This document shows, one piece after another, positions 1-11,463 of a DNA stretch of 64,000 bases (its first letter is position 1; each line of letters opens with the position of its first letter). The notes below the pieces were generated by a model. That model was not told the DNA's origin, did not search any database, and worked only from the letters and a program-made list of their open reading frames with translations. This DNA comes from Roseiflexus sp. (GTDB lineage Bacteria; Chloroflexota; Chloroflexia; Chloroflexales; Roseiflexaceae), in assembly GCA_017743475.1 (NCBI GenBank), contig JAGHYV010000003.1, forward strand, positions 1-64,000. Direction: 5' to 3'. A program made the translations under genes and the position numbers.

Positions 1-327
1 GTTTCAGTGCTCTTCAGCGAGCCGAAAATTTCTCAATCCCGACCCTCGCACCTGCATCCATCCATATTCCCGACCGCGATGATCACGCTTCGTCGTTCCT
101 GAGCCTTCCTGGTGTGTCGCCGTGACACCCGTATACTAGCATGAACGAGCGCGTTTCGCAACCTGATTCTTGCGCTCAAATCGCGTCAAGTTGCGAAACA
201 CGCTCCTTCCCTTTCTGCTGCCCAAAACGTTGATAAAATTGTTGACACGTCGATTTCGACGACCCGCCTTTTCGACCGTTGCCCGGCGAGTTGCGAAAGC
301 GTGGCGCATATCGCCCAAATCTGCCGG

Positions 328-1431
328 TTACCCGGCGATGATGCGCGCTGCCACCGCTGCGCCGACGTCGGTCGTGGTTGCGGGGCGTTCATCTGGCGCA
401 GCAATGTCGGCGGTGACAATGCCATCCTCGAGGGTGCGCCAGACGGCGGTTTCAACGGCGCGCGCTTCGCGCTCTAGCCCTAGCGAGTGACGCAGAAGCA
501 GCGCTACACTCAGGATGGTTGCCAGCGGGTTGGCGATCCCTTTGCCAGCGATGTCGGGCGCTGAGCCGTGGATGGGTTCGTACAACCCCATCCGTGTTGA
601 CCTGCTGACATTACCAGGTGCGCCGAGCGATGCTGATGGAAGCATTCCCATCGATCCCGCCAGCATCGATGCCTCATCGGTCAGAATGTCGCCGAACATG
701 TTTTCGGTTACGATTACGTCGAAGTCTGAGGGACGGCGGATGAGATGCATTGCGCAGGCGTCGACCAGCATGTGTTCCAGATGCACGTCGGGAAACTCGT
801 CGCGCATCACGCGCGTCGTGACGATGCGCCACAGACGTGAGGTTTCCAGCACGTTCGCTTTGTCCACCGAGGTCACTTTTTTGCGCCGCTGACGCGCCAG
901 GGTTGCGGCTATCCGCACGATCCGCTCGATCTCAGCCGTGGTGTAAACGCATTCGTCGTAGGCCCTCTCGCCGCCATCAGACGTCGTATCGCGCCCTTTT
1001 TCGCCAAAATAGATGCCGCCGGTCAGTTCACGCACCACGATCAGATCAACCCCCTGCAATCGTTCGGGGCGCAGTGGCGACGCGGCGATCAGGCGCGGGT
1101 GCAACGTGACCGGGCGTAGGTTGGCGAACAGACCCAGCGCCTTGCGAATGCCGAGCAGTCCCTGTTCGGGACGCACCGACGCTTCCGGGTTGTCCCATTT
1201 TGGACCGCCGACCGCGCCGAGAAGCACCGCATCCGACTCGCGGCACAGGCGCAGGGTTTCGTCTGGCAGCGCCGTTCCGACGGTGTCGATGGCGCATCCG
1301 CCGATCAGCGCCTCGCGCACGTCGAATGTATGCCCGAAACGTTCTCCAACCGCATCAAGGACGCGCCTCCCCTCAGCAACTACTTCCGGTCCGATGCCGT
1401 CGCCGGGAAGCGCAGTGATAACTGCATGCAT
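328..1431 (-). CDS. leuB: 3-isopropylmalate dehydrogenase
   Basis: ORF 367 aa; [15 protein letters not shown]-terminus and [26 protein letters not shown] motifs of the IPMDH family. Confidence 0.97.
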   Translation of the reverse strand: MHAVITALPGDGIGPEVVAEGRRVLDAVGERFGHTFDVREALIGGCAIDTVGTALPDETLRLCRESDAVLLGAVGGPKWDNPEASVRPEQGLLGIRKALGLFANLRPVTLHPRLIAASPLRPERLQGVDLIVVRELTGGIYFGEKGRDTTSDGGERAYDECVYTTAEIERIVRIAATLARQRRKKVTSVDKANVLETSRLWRIVTTRVMRDEFPDVHLEHMLVDACAMHLIRRPSDFDVIVTENMFGDILTDEASMLAGSMGMLPSASLGAPGNVSRSTRMGLYEPIHGSAPDIAGKGIANPLATILSVALLLRHSLGLEREARAVETAVWRTLEDGIVTADIAAPDERPATTTDVGAAVAARIIAG

Positions 1432-1443
1432 GTCCTGCTCCGT

Positions 1444-1935
1444 CTATTCTTTGTCCTGGTCTTTGTCCTTTTTGCTTTTCTGACCGAGAAAGAAGGTGAG
1501 CGCCGCGATAACCAGCGCCGCGCCGCCGCCTGAAATCAGCAGGTTCGTCTCGCCGTTCCAAGTGGTGAATTGACCAAGAAACCCGACGCCGATAACGACG
1601 ATGATAACGCCGATCAGTTTGTCTTTTAGATCATCGAGGGTGCGGATTTCGAGCCAGTTTGGTACCGGCACATGGTGATCGATGAACAATTCGTATAATC
1701 CCAGTGCAATGATGTAGAGCACTGTCGCCAGCAGGAAAATGTCGGTGATTTCGATAAAACTGAGCAACAGCGTTTTGGCGACTTTCGAGGTGAACTCGCC
1801 TTTTGAAAAGACGTCGTGTATGACAACATATGTTTCAACTGTGCCAAACAGGATCAGCGCCGTTGCTGCAATGAGGGTCGCCAGCACTGCGACAATGATG
1901 ATATAGCGTATCAGTCCAATCAGGCGCGTCACCAC
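1444..1935 (-). CDS. UPF0114/YqhA-family membrane protein
   Basis: 163 aa with 3-4 hydrophobic segments; LLSFIEITDIFLLATVLYIIALGLYELFID resembles the YqhA family. Confidence 0.75.
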   Translation of the reverse strand: MVTRLIGLIRYIIIVAVLATLIAATALILFGTVETYVVIHDVFSKGEFTSKVAKTLLLSFIEITDIFLLATVLYIIALGLYELFIDHHVPVPNWLEIRTLDDLKDKLIGVIIVVIGVGFLGQFTTWNGETNLLISGGGAALVIAALTFFLGQKSKKDKDQDKE

Positions 1936-1938
1936 CTG

Positions 1939-2553
1939 TCAGCTCCTCGCTGTCGTGACGACGCGCGCCGGATGCGAAGCTTCATACGCGCTGATGGCGG
2001 CTTCTTCATTGAGCAGAAATCCCATCTGATCGACGCCATGCAGCAGGCAGTGTTTGGTGAACGGATCGATCGGGAAGTGGACGCTGCGACCGTCGGGAAG
2101 GGTGACTGTCTGCGCTGTCAGGTCAATAGTGACCGTGGTGGTCGGGTCTTCATCGAAGAGGCTGACCAGTTGCTGGTAGGTTTCATCGTCTACCTGGACG
2201 GTCAGCAAGCCGTTCTTTAGGGCATTGTTGCGGAAAATGTCGGCAAAGGAGGGGCTGATGACTGCCTTGAACCCGTACCCTAGCAGCGCCCAGGGAGCGT
2301 GTTCGCGTGATGAGCCGCACCCGAAGTTGCGCCCGGCAACCAGAATGGTTGCGCCCTGCGTTTCCGGGCGGTTCAGCACGAAATTGGGGTTGGGCTTCCC
2401 GTCGGCATCGAAGCGCCAGGCGTAGAACAGTCCTTCCGCCAATCCTGACTTGTCGGTGACTTTGAGATAGCGGGCAGGGATAATCTGGTCAGTGTCGATA
2501 TCCTGGACTGGCAGGGCAACGATGCGCCCGGTGATGACTGAAATGGGTTGCAT
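1939..2553 (-). CDS. leuD: 3-isopropylmalate dehydratase small subunit (start placed at MQPISV, internal to the longer ORF)
   Basis: GRNFGCGSSREHAPWAL motif; follows leuC in the cluster. Confidence 0.95.
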   Translation of the reverse strand: MQPISVITGRIVALPVQDIDTDQIIPARYLKVTDKSGLAEGLFYAWRFDADGKPNPNFVLNRPETQGATILVAGRNFGCGSSREHAPWALLGYGFKAVISPSFADIFRNNALKNGLLTVQVDDETYQQLVSLFDEDPTTTVTIDLTAQTVTLPDGRSVHFPIDPFTKHCLLHGVDQMGFLLNEEAAISAYEASHPARVVTTARS

Positions 2554-2656
2554 GCGATTGCTCCTACTATTCTCATCCGCACAGCGATCGGCGTAGCAGC
2601 CCTCCGTCTGCCGTCGCCAGCTCAACCCTCTGCTCCCTCTATGGTTATCCTCATCC

Positions 2657-4075
2657 TCACAGATACCTGCGTGGGTCGGCGACCACGCCTTCGATAGCAG
2701 AAGCGACGGCAGTGAGCGGACTGGCAAGGAAGGTGCGCGCCCCCGGTCCCTGGCGTCCTTCGAAGTTGCGATTGCTCGTTGAGACGGCATACTTGCCAGG
2801 GGGTACTTTGTCATCATTCATGCCCAGGCATGCCGAGCATCCGGCTTCGCGCCATTCAGCGCCAGCTGCGCGGAAAATCTCGTGCAGACCTTCGGCTTCC
2901 GCCTGCTTTTTGACCTGCTGCGATCCGGGAACAACCATCATCCGCACGCCATCGGCGATCTTGCGTCCTTTCAGAAGCTGCGCCGCCATACGCAGATCTG
3001 AAATCCGCGAGTTGGTGCAACTCCCCAGGAAGACAACATCAATCTTGTGCCCGAGGAGGGGTTGTCCGGGACGCAGATCCATGTAACGCAGCGCTTTGTC
3101 GAGTGCCTGGCGCGCCGCCGGGTCGGGTAACTCTTCCGGCGTCGGAATGCGCCCATCGATCGGCATGCCCATACCGGGGTTCGTGCCGTAGGTGATCATC
3201 GGTGTTAGTTGTGATGCGTCGAGCGTGATGATCCGGTCATAGACAGCGCCCTCGTCGGTGGGGAGAGTGCGCCAGTACGCTACGGCTTCGTCCCACGCCT
3301 TCCCCTTTGGCGCAAACGGTCGTCCAGCAATATACTCGAATGTGGTATCGTCAGGGGCGATCATGCCAGCGCGCGCGCCACCTTCAATCGACATGTTGCA
3401 GATCGTCATGCGTTCTTCCATTGACAGCGCCCGGATGGCTTCGCCGGTGTACTCAAAGACGTGTCCGGTGCCAGCGCCGACGCCGTAGCGCGCAATGATC
3501 GCCAGAATGATGTCTTTGGCGGTCACACCCGGCGCCAGTCGCCCATCGACGCGCACTTCCATGGTTTTGGGGCGAGTCTGGAGCAGGCACTGCGTCGCCA
3601 GTACATGGGCAACCTCAGACGTGCCGATACCAAATGCGAGCGCGCCGAATGCGCCATGCGTGCTGGTGTGGCTGTCGCCACAGACGATGGTCATGCCCGG
3701 TTGCGTTAGCCCCTGTTCAGGACCAATAACGTGAACAATACCCTGGTATTCGCTTCCCAGTGCGAAGAGCGGGATGCCGAACTCAGCGCAATTTTGCTCG
3801 AGTTGACGGAGTTGCGCCGCCGCCTGCGGGTCAACGACCGGAATAATCCCGTCGGCGCCGCGTGGTGTGGTTGGCGTCGAATGATCCATCGTCGCCAGGG
3901 TACGATCCGGTCGGCGCACCTTCAGACCGCGCCGCCGCAGCTCGGTGAACGCCTGGGGTGAGGTGACTTCATGAATGAGATGCAGATCGATATAGATCAC
4001 CGCAGGGGTTTCCGCCGTCTGCGGTCGAACGATATGGGCATCCCAGACCTTATCAAACAGCGTGCGAGGTGTCAT
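2657..4075 (-). CDS. leuC: 3-isopropylmalate dehydratase large subunit (start at [16 protein letters not shown])
   Basis: [31 protein letters not shown] and [14 protein letters not shown] aconitase-family motifs. Confidence 0.97.
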   Translation of the reverse strand: MTPRTLFDKVWDAHIVRPQTAETPAVIYIDLHLIHEVTSPQAFTELRRRGLKVRRPDRTLATMDHSTPTTPRGADGIIPVVDPQAAAQLRQLEQNCAEFGIPLFALGSEYQGIVHVIGPEQGLTQPGMTIVCGDSHTSTHGAFGALAFGIGTSEVAHVLATQCLLQTRPKTMEVRVDGRLAPGVTAKDIILAIIARYGVGAGTGHVFEYTGEAIRALSMEERMTICNMSIEGGARAGMIAPDDTTFEYIAGRPFAPKGKAWDEAVAYWRTLPTDEGAVYDRIITLDASQLTPMITYGTNPGMGMPIDGRIPTPEELPDPAARQALDKALRYMDLRPGQPLLGHKIDVVFLGSCTNSRISDLRMAAQLLKGRKIADGVRMMVVPGSQQVKKQAEAEGLHEIFRAAGAEWREAGCSACLGMNDDKVPPGKYAVSTSNRNFEGRQGPGARTFLASPLTAVASAIEGVVADPRRYL

Positions 4076-4125
4076 GGCAGTTCCTGTGGATTCAAGATTT
4101 GCCAGTTTCCGGCGGTGTTCAATGT

Positions 4126-5052
4126 TTACTCTGCCACCGGTGTCAACCATCCCCAGCGATCCTCTGTCTCGCCGGAGAACAGCCCGAAGAACGCTTTCTG
4201 AATGGCGGTTGTAATCGGTCCGCGTTTTCCGCTACCGACGGGCAACTTATCGACCGAGCGGATCGGCGTCACTTCAGCAGCGGTGCCGGTAAAGAAGAGT
4301 TCGTCCGCCAGGTAGAGCATCTCGCGCGGCAGATTTTGCTCGCGCACCTCGTATCCAAGTTGTTGCGCCAGGATGATCACGGCATCGCGGGTGATGCCGG
4401 GCAGCAGCGCAGCGGTGATCGGTGGCGTATAGATGATGCCGTCGCGGATGAGGAACAGGTTTTCGCCCGATCCTTCCGACAGCCATCCATGCACATCAAG
4501 CGCAATACCTTCGGCGTAGCCATTGCGTGCTGCTTCCATCACGATCAACTGCGATGAAAGGTAGTTACCGCCCGCCTTTGCCATTGCCGGCAGGGTATTT
4601 GGCGCAAATCGCTGCCAGGAGGAAACATGCACATCCACGCCATGTTCAAGCCCTTCGGTGCCCAGGTAGGTGCCCCATTCTATTGCAGCGACCATCACCT
4701 CGACCGGTGAGCGCAGCGGGTTCAGTCCCATCTCGCCGTAGCCGCGCCACACCAGCGGACGGATGTAGGCATTCTTCAAGCCATTCTCGCGCACTACAGC
4801 GCGGCATGCTTCGAACACCTGATCCGGTGTGAACGGCGGATCCATCCGGTAGATCCGGCACGAATCGAAGAGACGGCGGATGTGTTCGCGCAGGCGGAAG
4901 ATTGCAGTGCCCTGGGGAGTTTCATAGGCGCGGATCCCTTCAAAGACCGACGATCCGTAGTGCAGAGCATGCGTCATAACGTGGACAGTCGCCTTTTCCC
5001 AGGGAACCATCTCGCCGTTGAACCAGATATACTTCGATTCGCGGATAGGCAT
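4126..5052 (-). CDS. ilvE: branched-chain amino acid aminotransferase (start at [14 protein letters not shown])
   Basis: class IV aminotransferase: [30 protein letters not shown]. Confidence 0.96.
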   Translation of the reverse strand: MPIRESKYIWFNGEMVPWEKATVHVMTHALHYGSSVFEGIRAYETPQGTAIFRLREHIRRLFDSCRIYRMDPPFTPDQVFEACRAVVRENGLKNAYIRPLVWRGYGEMGLNPLRSPVEVMVAAIEWGTYLGTEGLEHGVDVHVSSWQRFAPNTLPAMAKAGGNYLSSQLIVMEAARNGYAEGIALDVHGWLSEGSGENLFLIRDGIIYTPPITAALLPGITRDAVIILAQQLGYEVREQNLPREMLYLADELFFTGTAAEVTPIRSVDKLPVGSGKRGPITTAIQKAFFGLFSGETEDRWGWLTPVAE

Positions 5053-5228
5053 TGGATTTCTCCTTTCACAGCAGTGTGAACCAGCGCCGCTGCGCCTGAC
5101 GCAGTGATGAGTCCGCTGCAACGTTTCACCGCATTACAGAGGAAGATTAATTCGCTCGTGTTTTGTTTTTGCCATTCCCGACGCTCCTGGCGTCTCGGCA
5201 ATGCGTTGTTGCAGCGAAGTCAATTATA

Positions 5229-6851
5229 TCAGCCTTGAAGCGACTCAGTCGTCGACTTTGCCATCGCCCGTCGTCGCGCGAGTGGCAATTCCAGGCTATC
5301 CCACAGCGCCATAAAACTGGCTTCGATGATATTCTCCGAACAACCAACTGTGCTCCAGCGCTCCTCGCCGCATGCTGACTCAATCAGCACGCGCGGTTTG
5401 GCGGCAGTGCCCAGGTGTTCGTCCACAATACGCACTTTGTAGTCCACCAGCTGCACGTCAGCGAGTTCGGGATAGTGCGGCAGCAACGCCTTACGGATCG
5501 CTTTGTCGAGAGCGTTGACCGGTCCGACGCCTTCGGCAGCAGTGTGCATCACCTCGTTGCCGACTCTGAGTTTTACCATCGCCTGCGAGATCATATCCCG
5601 ATCGCCATGCTTGCTGACGACTACCGTGAAGTCGAGCAACTCGAACGGCGGTTCGTAGTCCGGTGCGGCACGGCGCACCAGCATCTCGAACGATCCTTCG
5701 GCAGCCTCGAACTGGAAGCCCCGATTTTCCAGTTCTTTGATTCGCCGGAGAACTTCTCGTTCGTTTCCGTTCAGTTCCAGACCAAGTTCCTGCGCGCGCA
5801 TCCGCACGTTGCCGCGCCCCGACAGTTCGCTCACCACAATACGCATCCGGTTGCCGACTAGTTCGGGATCGATATGCTGGTAACTGTCGGGTATCTTGGC
5901 GACGGCGGCGACATGGATGCCGCCTTTATGCGCAAAAGCAGAATGGCCAACAAATGGTGCGTGAGTGTCGGGGTTGAGGTTAGCGACTGCAGCCACAAAG
6001 TGCGACACCTCAGTCAGGCGGCGAAGTTGTTCAGGAGAGATGCAACGGTAGCCAAGTTTCAGTTGCAGATTGGCGATCAGCGGGATCAGGTCCATGTTGC
6101 CGCAGCGTTCGCCGTAGCCATTGATCGTTCCCTGAACGTGGGTGCATCCGGCGCGTACAGCGGCGATGGCGTTGGCTACTGCCAGGGCGCCATCGTTGTG
6201 CGTGTGAATGCCAAGCGTCAGACCCGAATCCGGTTTACTGACATCAAACCCTTCCTGTGCCAGGTGTTGACGCACTATCTGGACGACCGCAGCGACGTCA
6301 TCCGGCAGGCTGCCGCCATTCGTATCGCACAGCACCAGGCAATCGGCGCCAGCGCGCGCGGCCGTGGTCAGAGTCGTTAGTGCATATGCGGCATCAAGTT
6401 TGTAGCCGTCAAAGAAATGCTCGGCGTCGTAGACAACCTCTTTGCCGCGTTCTTTGAAATACGCAACGCTATCGCCGATCATTGCTAGGTTTTCCTGGAG
6501 CGTGGTTTCGAGCACCTTCTCGACGTGGAGCGTCGAGCTTTTGCCGACCAGCGTGACGACAGGGGTATCGGCTTCGACCAGCGCCTGAATGTTAGCGTCG
6601 GTGTCACAGGTGGCGTTAGCGTGGCGGGTGCTGCCAAAGGCAGCGATTTTTGCGTGGCGCAGAGTGACGCGCCTGATGCGCTGGAAGAACTCAGCGTCTT
6701 TGGGGTTCGATCCGGGCCATCCTCCTTCGATATAGTGAACGCCGAGCAGATCGAGTTCACGCGCGATCTTGAGTTTATCCTCAACAGAGAGCGAGAGACC
6801 CTCACGCTGCGTTCCGTCGCGCAGGGTAGTATCATAGAGCAGAATCTGCAT
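5229..6851 (-). CDS. cimA: citramalate synthase (start at MQILLYDTTLRDG)
   Basis: HMGL-like TTLRDGTQREGLSLSVEDKLKIA, YIEGGWPGSNPKD typical of the CimA clade, C-terminal LeuA dimer-type domain. Confidence 0.88.
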   Translation of the reverse strand: MQILLYDTTLRDGTQREGLSLSVEDKLKIARELDLLGVHYIEGGWPGSNPKDAEFFQRIRRVTLRHAKIAAFGSTRHANATCDTDANIQALVEADTPVVTLVGKSSTLHVEKVLETTLQENLAMIGDSVAYFKERGKEVVYDAEHFFDGYKLDAAYALTTLTTAARAGADCLVLCDTNGGSLPDDVAAVVQIVRQHLAQEGFDVSKPDSGLTLGIHTHNDGALAVANAIAAVRAGCTHVQGTINGYGERCGNMDLIPLIANLQLKLGYRCISPEQLRRLTEVSHFVAAVANLNPDTHAPFVGHSAFAHKGGIHVAAVAKIPDSYQHIDPELVGNRMRIVVSELSGRGNVRMRAQELGLELNGNEREVLRRIKELENRGFQFEAAEGSFEMLVRRAAPDYEPPFELLDFTVVVSKHGDRDMISQAMVKLRVGNEVMHTAAEGVGPVNALDKAIRKALLPHYPELADVQLVDYKVRIVDEHLGTAAKPRVLIESACGEERWSTVGCSENIIEASFMALWDSLELPLARRRAMAKSTTESLQG

Positions 6852-6890
6852 AACAGGCTCCTTGCGCACAATACATCAAACATCAGGCAT

Positions 6891-7730
6891 CTACTGCGGC
6901 CCACGCCAGCGTGGGTAGCTACCGAAGACCTTGAACAGTCCCGTTTTTGCGCGGATACGCTCCAGAGCGGCTGCCACCGTCGGATCTTCGCGGTGACCGT
7001 TGATGTCGACCAGAAAGATGTACTGTCCTAGCACTTCCTTCGAAGGGCGAGATTCGAGCTTAGTCATATTGATGCCCACCGATGCCAGTTCCTGAAGGGC
7101 TTCCACCAACACGCCCGGTCGATCTTCGCGGTCGAAGCCGAAGCAGAAACTGGTCTTGTCGTCGCCGGTCGGCGGATGGTCGTGACGCCCTAGCGCAATG
7201 AAGCGGGTGACATTCCCGGAGCGATCCTGAATATCGCTCGCAATCACGGCTGCGCCGACAAGTTCTGCTGCGCGTAAGGTGCCGATCGCCGCTGCCGGAC
7301 GTTCGTCCGCCAGCGCCTCGGCAGGCGCCGCGCTGTTACTCAAGGATGCGATGGTTGCCACGCCAGGCAGGCAACGTTCAATAAAACGTCGGCACTGCCC
7401 CAGCGACTGTGGGTGTCCGTAGAGCACCTTAATTTCGTGCAGCGCCAGACCAGGACGCCCGACCAGGTAGTGCCGGATCGGGATGACCGTCTCACCTGCA
7501 ATACGCAGGTTGGTCTCGTGGATAAGCAGATCAAGCGTGGTGGTCACGCTCCCTTCGATCACATTTTCAATTGGCAGAATGCCAACAGTTGCAGCGCCAG
7601 TCTCAACGGCAGTGACAACTGCTGGCATGCTTGCCAGCGGAATGCAGATCGCCTGTTCCCCGCCATATGCCAGCGCTGCAATCTCGCTGTAGGAACCGGG
7701 GGGACCAAGATACGCGATTGAATAGGCCAT
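6891..7730 (-). CDS. pheA: prephenate dehydratase with C-terminal ACT domain
   Basis: AYLGPPGSYSEIAAL, GNVTRFIALGR, TKLESRPSKEVLGQYIFLVDINGH. Confidence 0.95.
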   Translation of the reverse strand: MAYSIAYLGPPGSYSEIAALAYGGEQAICIPLASMPAVVTAVETGAATVGILPIENVIEGSVTTTLDLLIHETNLRIAGETVIPIRHYLVGRPGLALHEIKVLYGHPQSLGQCRRFIERCLPGVATIASLSNSAAPAEALADERPAAAIGTLRAAELVGAAVIASDIQDRSGNVTRFIALGRHDHPPTGDDKTSFCFGFDREDRPGVLVEALQELASVGINMTKLESRPSKEVLGQYIFLVDINGHREDPTVAAALERIRAKTGLFKVFGSYPRWRGPQ

Positions 7731-7787
7731 GATGGTTCGGTCTCTCGCACGCCTGGCACCGGTCACCGCCGTTCCGGGCGCGCACGT

Positions 7788-9458
7788 TCACTCGGTTGCA
7801 TTCTTACCAAACAGGTCGACTGCATACGTTGGCTTGTTGCGATCGTATCCGGCGGCATACGCAGCATTTTCGGCGCTGAGACGTTCCTGCCGCGCCGCAA
7901 TCATCTTGTTGAGCGCCGCCATATACGACTCAGCAGCCGCGACGATAGTATCAGTGTTAGCGCTGTACCCACTGTAGATCTGTGGTCCGCGGTGGCGCCC
8001 GACGCGATACTCGCCATCCTGGACCTCATTGCCTGGTTCGCGAATGCGAACTGAAACCTCAGCGACAGCATCGATCCCCTCGGTCACCGCCTTGATCGAG
8101 AACTCGATCAATTCGTTCGGTCGTCCAACAATCTTGTCAATCGCTTTGTAGATCGCATCGACCGGACCAGTACCGTGAGCGGCAGTCGTGTGCGTGTTGC
8201 CGTCAGGATCAGTAATGCGTACCGTCGCCACCGGAGTCACGCCAGTGCCGCAGGTAACTTGCACGTGGTCCAGACGGTAGAGTTCGGGGGTGTGGAGCGA
8301 ACCACCGGTTGCCAGCACTTCCAGGTCACGGTCATCGATAACCTTCTTTTTGTCGCACAGTTCCTTGAAGCGCTGGAAGACCTGGTTGAATTCTTCCTCA
8401 TTATCGAACTCATACCCCATAGCGGCGAGTTTGGTGCGCAGCGCGTTGCGTCCTGAATGTTTGCCAAGCACAATCGCATTCCCCTCGAGACCAATCATCG
8501 TTGCGTCCATAATTTCGTAGGTCATCCGACACTTCAGGACACCATCCTGATGAATGCCGGACTCGTGGGCGAAGGCGTTGGCACCGACAATCGCCTTGTT
8601 GGGCGGCACCGGCATGCCGATGATCCTGCTCACCAGGCGACTGCTGCGCGCTAGTTCGCGAGTGTTGATCCGCGTATCGACGCCGAAGAACGAGCGACGG
8701 GTTTTCAATGCCATCACAACCTCTTCGAGTGAGGCGTTTCCGGCGCGTTCGCCGATGCCGTTGATAGTGCATTCAATCTGACGTGCGCCCGCGCGCACGC
8801 CCGCCAGCGAATTTGCCACTGCCATCCCCAGGTCATCGTGGCAATGGGTGGAAATGATGACTTTCTCTGCACCAGGGACGTGACGGTAGATACCAGCGAT
8901 CAGTTCAGCGTACTCTTCAGGAGTGGCATAACCGACGGTATCAGGAATGTTGAGGGTCGTTGCTCCTTCTTCGACCACCGCCGCAAGCATACGATAGACA
9001 TACTCCGGGTCGGATCGGGTCGCGTCCATTGGCGAGAACTCGACATCGTCGCACAACGAACGGGCGTAGCGCACCATCATGCGCGCACGCTCCAGCACTT
9101 CTTCGCGGGTCGAACGCAACTGGTGTTCGATATGAATGTCGGACGAGGAGATAAAGGTATGAATACGTTTCTTCGCAGCGGGTTGAACGGCGCTCCAGGC
9201 TTTATCGATGTCGTCCTTATTGGCGCGAGCCAAAGCTGCGATGATCGGACCGTCCGGGGTTCCGACGGTTCTGGCGATTTCGTGAACTGCCGCCCAGTCG
9301 CCGGGGGATGCTGCTGGAAAGCCAGCTTCGATAATGTCAACGCCCAGGCGCGCGAGCTGCCGCGCTACCTCCAGTTTTTCTTCCAGGGTCATCGTGCAAC
9401 CGGGTGCCTGTTCACCATCGCGCAGAGTGGTATCGAAGATGCGTACATGATCCTCCAT
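7788..9458 (-). CDS. leuA: 2-isopropylmalate synthase
   Basis: [66 protein letters not shown]. Confidence 0.97.
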   Translation of the reverse strand: MEDHVRIFDTTLRDGEQAPGCTMTLEEKLEVARQLARLGVDIIEAGFPAASPGDWAAVHEIARTVGTPDGPIIAALARANKDDIDKAWSAVQPAAKKRIHTFISSSDIHIEHQLRSTREEVLERARMMVRYARSLCDDVEFSPMDATRSDPEYVYRMLAAVVEEGATTLNIPDTVGYATPEEYAELIAGIYRHVPGAEKVIISTHCHDDLGMAVANSLAGVRAGARQIECTINGIGERAGNASLEEVVMALKTRRSFFGVDTRINTRELARSSRLVSRIIGMPVPPNKAIVGANAFAHESGIHQDGVLKCRMTYEIMDATMIGLEGNAIVLGKHSGRNALRTKLAAMGYEFDNEEEFNQVFQRFKELCDKKKVIDDRDLEVLATGGSLHTPELYRLDHVQVTCGTGVTPVATVRITDPDGNTHTTAAHGTGPVDAIYKAIDKIVGRPNELIEFSIKAVTEGIDAVAEVSVRIREPGNEVQDGEYRVGRHRGPQIYSGYSANTDTIVAAAESYMAALNKMIAARQERLSAENAAYAAGYDRNKPTYAVDLFGKNATE

Positions 9459-9479
9459 AGCGCTGGTTTCTCCTTTGGT

Positions 9480-9562
9480 TGAGAACTAAGAACCGAGAAC
9501 TAGGAACCGAGCACTGAGAATCGAGCACTGAGCACTGAGAACCGAGAACTGAGAGTCGATAG
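9480..9562. repeat. degenerate short tandem array (GAGAACYRAGAACC / GAGCACTGA units)
   Basis: seen directly: gagaactaagaaccgagaactaggaaccgagcactgagaatcgagcactgagcactgagaaccgagaactgagag. Confidence 0.85.
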
Positions 9563-9707
9563 CGTCTGGCGCTCATTCCTCACTGCCTAGTTGGTAATCT
9601 TCGGGCGTAAACGGGAACGGCGGCGATGATCCGGGATTGTCGGCGATATTATGAAGCCGTTCCTCGTGGGCAGTTGACGTGCGTGATGGCGTGACATTTT
9701 CCGGTTT

Positions 9708-10057
9708 TTAGATCTTGCTCGTAAGCATTGCCATAATCTCCCGGCATTTCGTGTGCAATCTGGCTTCTTCTGCAGCTGAAAGATGCCTGAAGCGGCGCAG
9801 CAGATCGAGCCAGCTATCGGTTTCGGCAGTCGATCTTTCGCAATCGACAGATGGTTACGATGCGCGCCAGGAGTGTAACAGGCGTGCCCTTCAGCGATAT
9901 TCGCGCTGATAGACGTAGCAGAAGCAATGATACTGTTACGCAATAATAGCATTGCCCCACGTATAGGCAGACATTGAACGATCTTCATCACTTCAAGCGC
10001 CAGTTGCTGCGCCCGATCCCACATGATGAGATTTCGATACGTGTAATCATCTGCCAT
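9708..10057 (-). pseudogene. four-helix bundle (23S rRNA intervening-sequence-type) protein, frameshifted near 9835
   Basis: N-terminal frame MADDYTYRNLIMWDRAQQLALEVMKIV...ISANIAEGHACY...HLSIAK; C-terminal half AETDSWLDLLRRFRHLSAAEEARLHTKCREIMAMLTSKI* is in another frame; length 350 nt = 351 minus 1. Confidence 0.82.
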
Positions 10058-10319
10058 AGTACCGTGTTTCTTGCAATGCCTGTGCGAAAACCGTGTTCTT
10101 CCCTTGTCCTCCCCAACAGGGAGCGGTTCCATGAAACAGGTGTGCAATGCCAGCACATCTGGCCGTTTCTCAGAACTTACTCAAATCTGCCATTGGCAAA
10201 TTCGATGTCTGATTTCTGCGTCCACAACCACTCTCCACGAGCAGGTCTTACACGGTCTCCACAAGCGCTTGCTGGCAACGAGCGAGCTTGTTCTAGTGAG
10301 ACTCACCGTACAGCGAGAT

Positions 10320-10410
10320 TTCTCAGTCAGTTCTGGCTTCCCGGTTCTGGGTTCCCAGTTCTGGCTTCCCGGCTCTGATCCTTGGTTCGTAGTTCTTGGT
10401 TCTTAGTTCT
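10320..10410. repeat. degenerate short tandem array in the opposite orientation (GGTTCTTAGTTCT / GGCTTCCCGGTTCTGG units)
   Basis: seen directly: ttctggcttcccggttctgggttcccagttctggcttcccggctctgatccttggttcgtagttcttggttcttagttcttag. Confidence 0.8.
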
Positions 10411-10417
10411 TAGCCCT

Positions 10418-11440
10418 TCACGCCCCGCCTTCACCCGGTACAACCTCGCGCGGATTGACGAACGGCATCATCCGGCGCAACTCACGCCCCACCTGCTCGA
10501 TAGGATGCGAGATGTCACGGGCGCGGTACGCATTGAAGCGCGGGCGACCATTATGATTCTCTTCGATCCAGTCTTCGGCGAATGCGCCGCTCTGAATATC
10601 CGCCAGTATGCGTTTCATCGTTGCGCGTGTCTCGTCAGTAATGATCTTCGGACCGGCAGTGTAATCGCCCCACTCTGCCGTATCGCTTACCGAATAGCGC
10701 ATATAGTTGAGACCGCCCTGGTAGAAGAGATCGACAATCAACTTGAGTTCGTGCATACACTCGAAGTACGCGACTTCCGGCTGATACCCAGCTTCGACGA
10801 GTGTCTCGAACGCAGCTTTGACCAGCGCCGACACACCGCCGCACAACACCACCTGTTCACCGAACAGATCCGTCTCAGTTTCTTCAGCAAACGTCGTCTC
10901 AATAACACCAGCGCGGGTGCACCCAAGACCACGGGCGTATGCCAGCGCGTCTGCCAGTGCGTGCCCTGATGCATCCTGGTGCACAGCAACGAGCGCTGGG
11001 ACACCGCCGCCCTGCGTGTAGACTTCGCGTACCCGGTGACCGGGCGCTTTGGGAGCGACCATGCTGACATCGACACCCGTTGGCGGCACGATCTGTCCGA
11101 AGCGAATGTTGAAGCCATGTGCGAACATCAGTGTCTTACCGGGCGTCATGAATGGACCGATCTCGTCGCGGTAGATCGCCGCCTGCGCCGTATCAGGGAG
11201 CGCTAGCATGATGATCTGCGCTTCTTTTGCAGCATCGGCGACAGGCAGCACCTTTAGCCCCAACCCTTCCGCCTTGCTCCAGCTCTTCGAGCCATGATAA
11301 AGACCGACAACAACATCACAACCGCTGTCCTTCAAATTCAGTGCGTGCGCATGCCCCTGGCTGCCGAACCCGATGACAGCGATGGTCCTTCCGGCAAGGC
11401 GAGAAAGGTCGGCGTGGTTTTCGTAGTAAATATTTGCCAT
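10418..11440 (-). CDS. ilvC: ketol-acid reductoisomerase (start at [15 protein letters not shown])
   Basis: [49 protein letters not shown]. Confidence 0.97.
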   Translation of the reverse strand: MANIYYENHADLSRLAGRTIAVIGFGSQGHAHALNLKDSGCDVVVGLYHGSKSWSKAEGLGLKVLPVADAAKEAQIIMLALPDTAQAAIYRDEIGPFMTPGKTLMFAHGFNIRFGQIVPPTGVDVSMVAPKAPGHRVREVYTQGGGVPALVAVHQDASGHALADALAYARGLGCTRAGVIETTFAEETETDLFGEQVVLCGGVSALVKAAFETLVEAGYQPEVAYFECMHELKLIVDLFYQGGLNYMRYSVSDTAEWGDYTAGPKIITDETRATMKRILADIQSGAFAEDWIEENHNGRPRFNAYRARDISHPIEQVGRELRRMMPFVNPREVVPGEGGA

Positions 11441-11463
11441 AGTCGTGTTGCATTCTCCTACCG

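Noticed and set aside
9587-10156. 189-aa ORF as an intact gene
   Set aside because: Only the middle part fits the four-helix family; the C-terminal half is in another frame and the N-terminal extension is non-family, so it was called a pseudogene.
9480-10410. CRISPR array
   Set aside because: Units are 7-10 bp, degenerate and without regular unique spacers.
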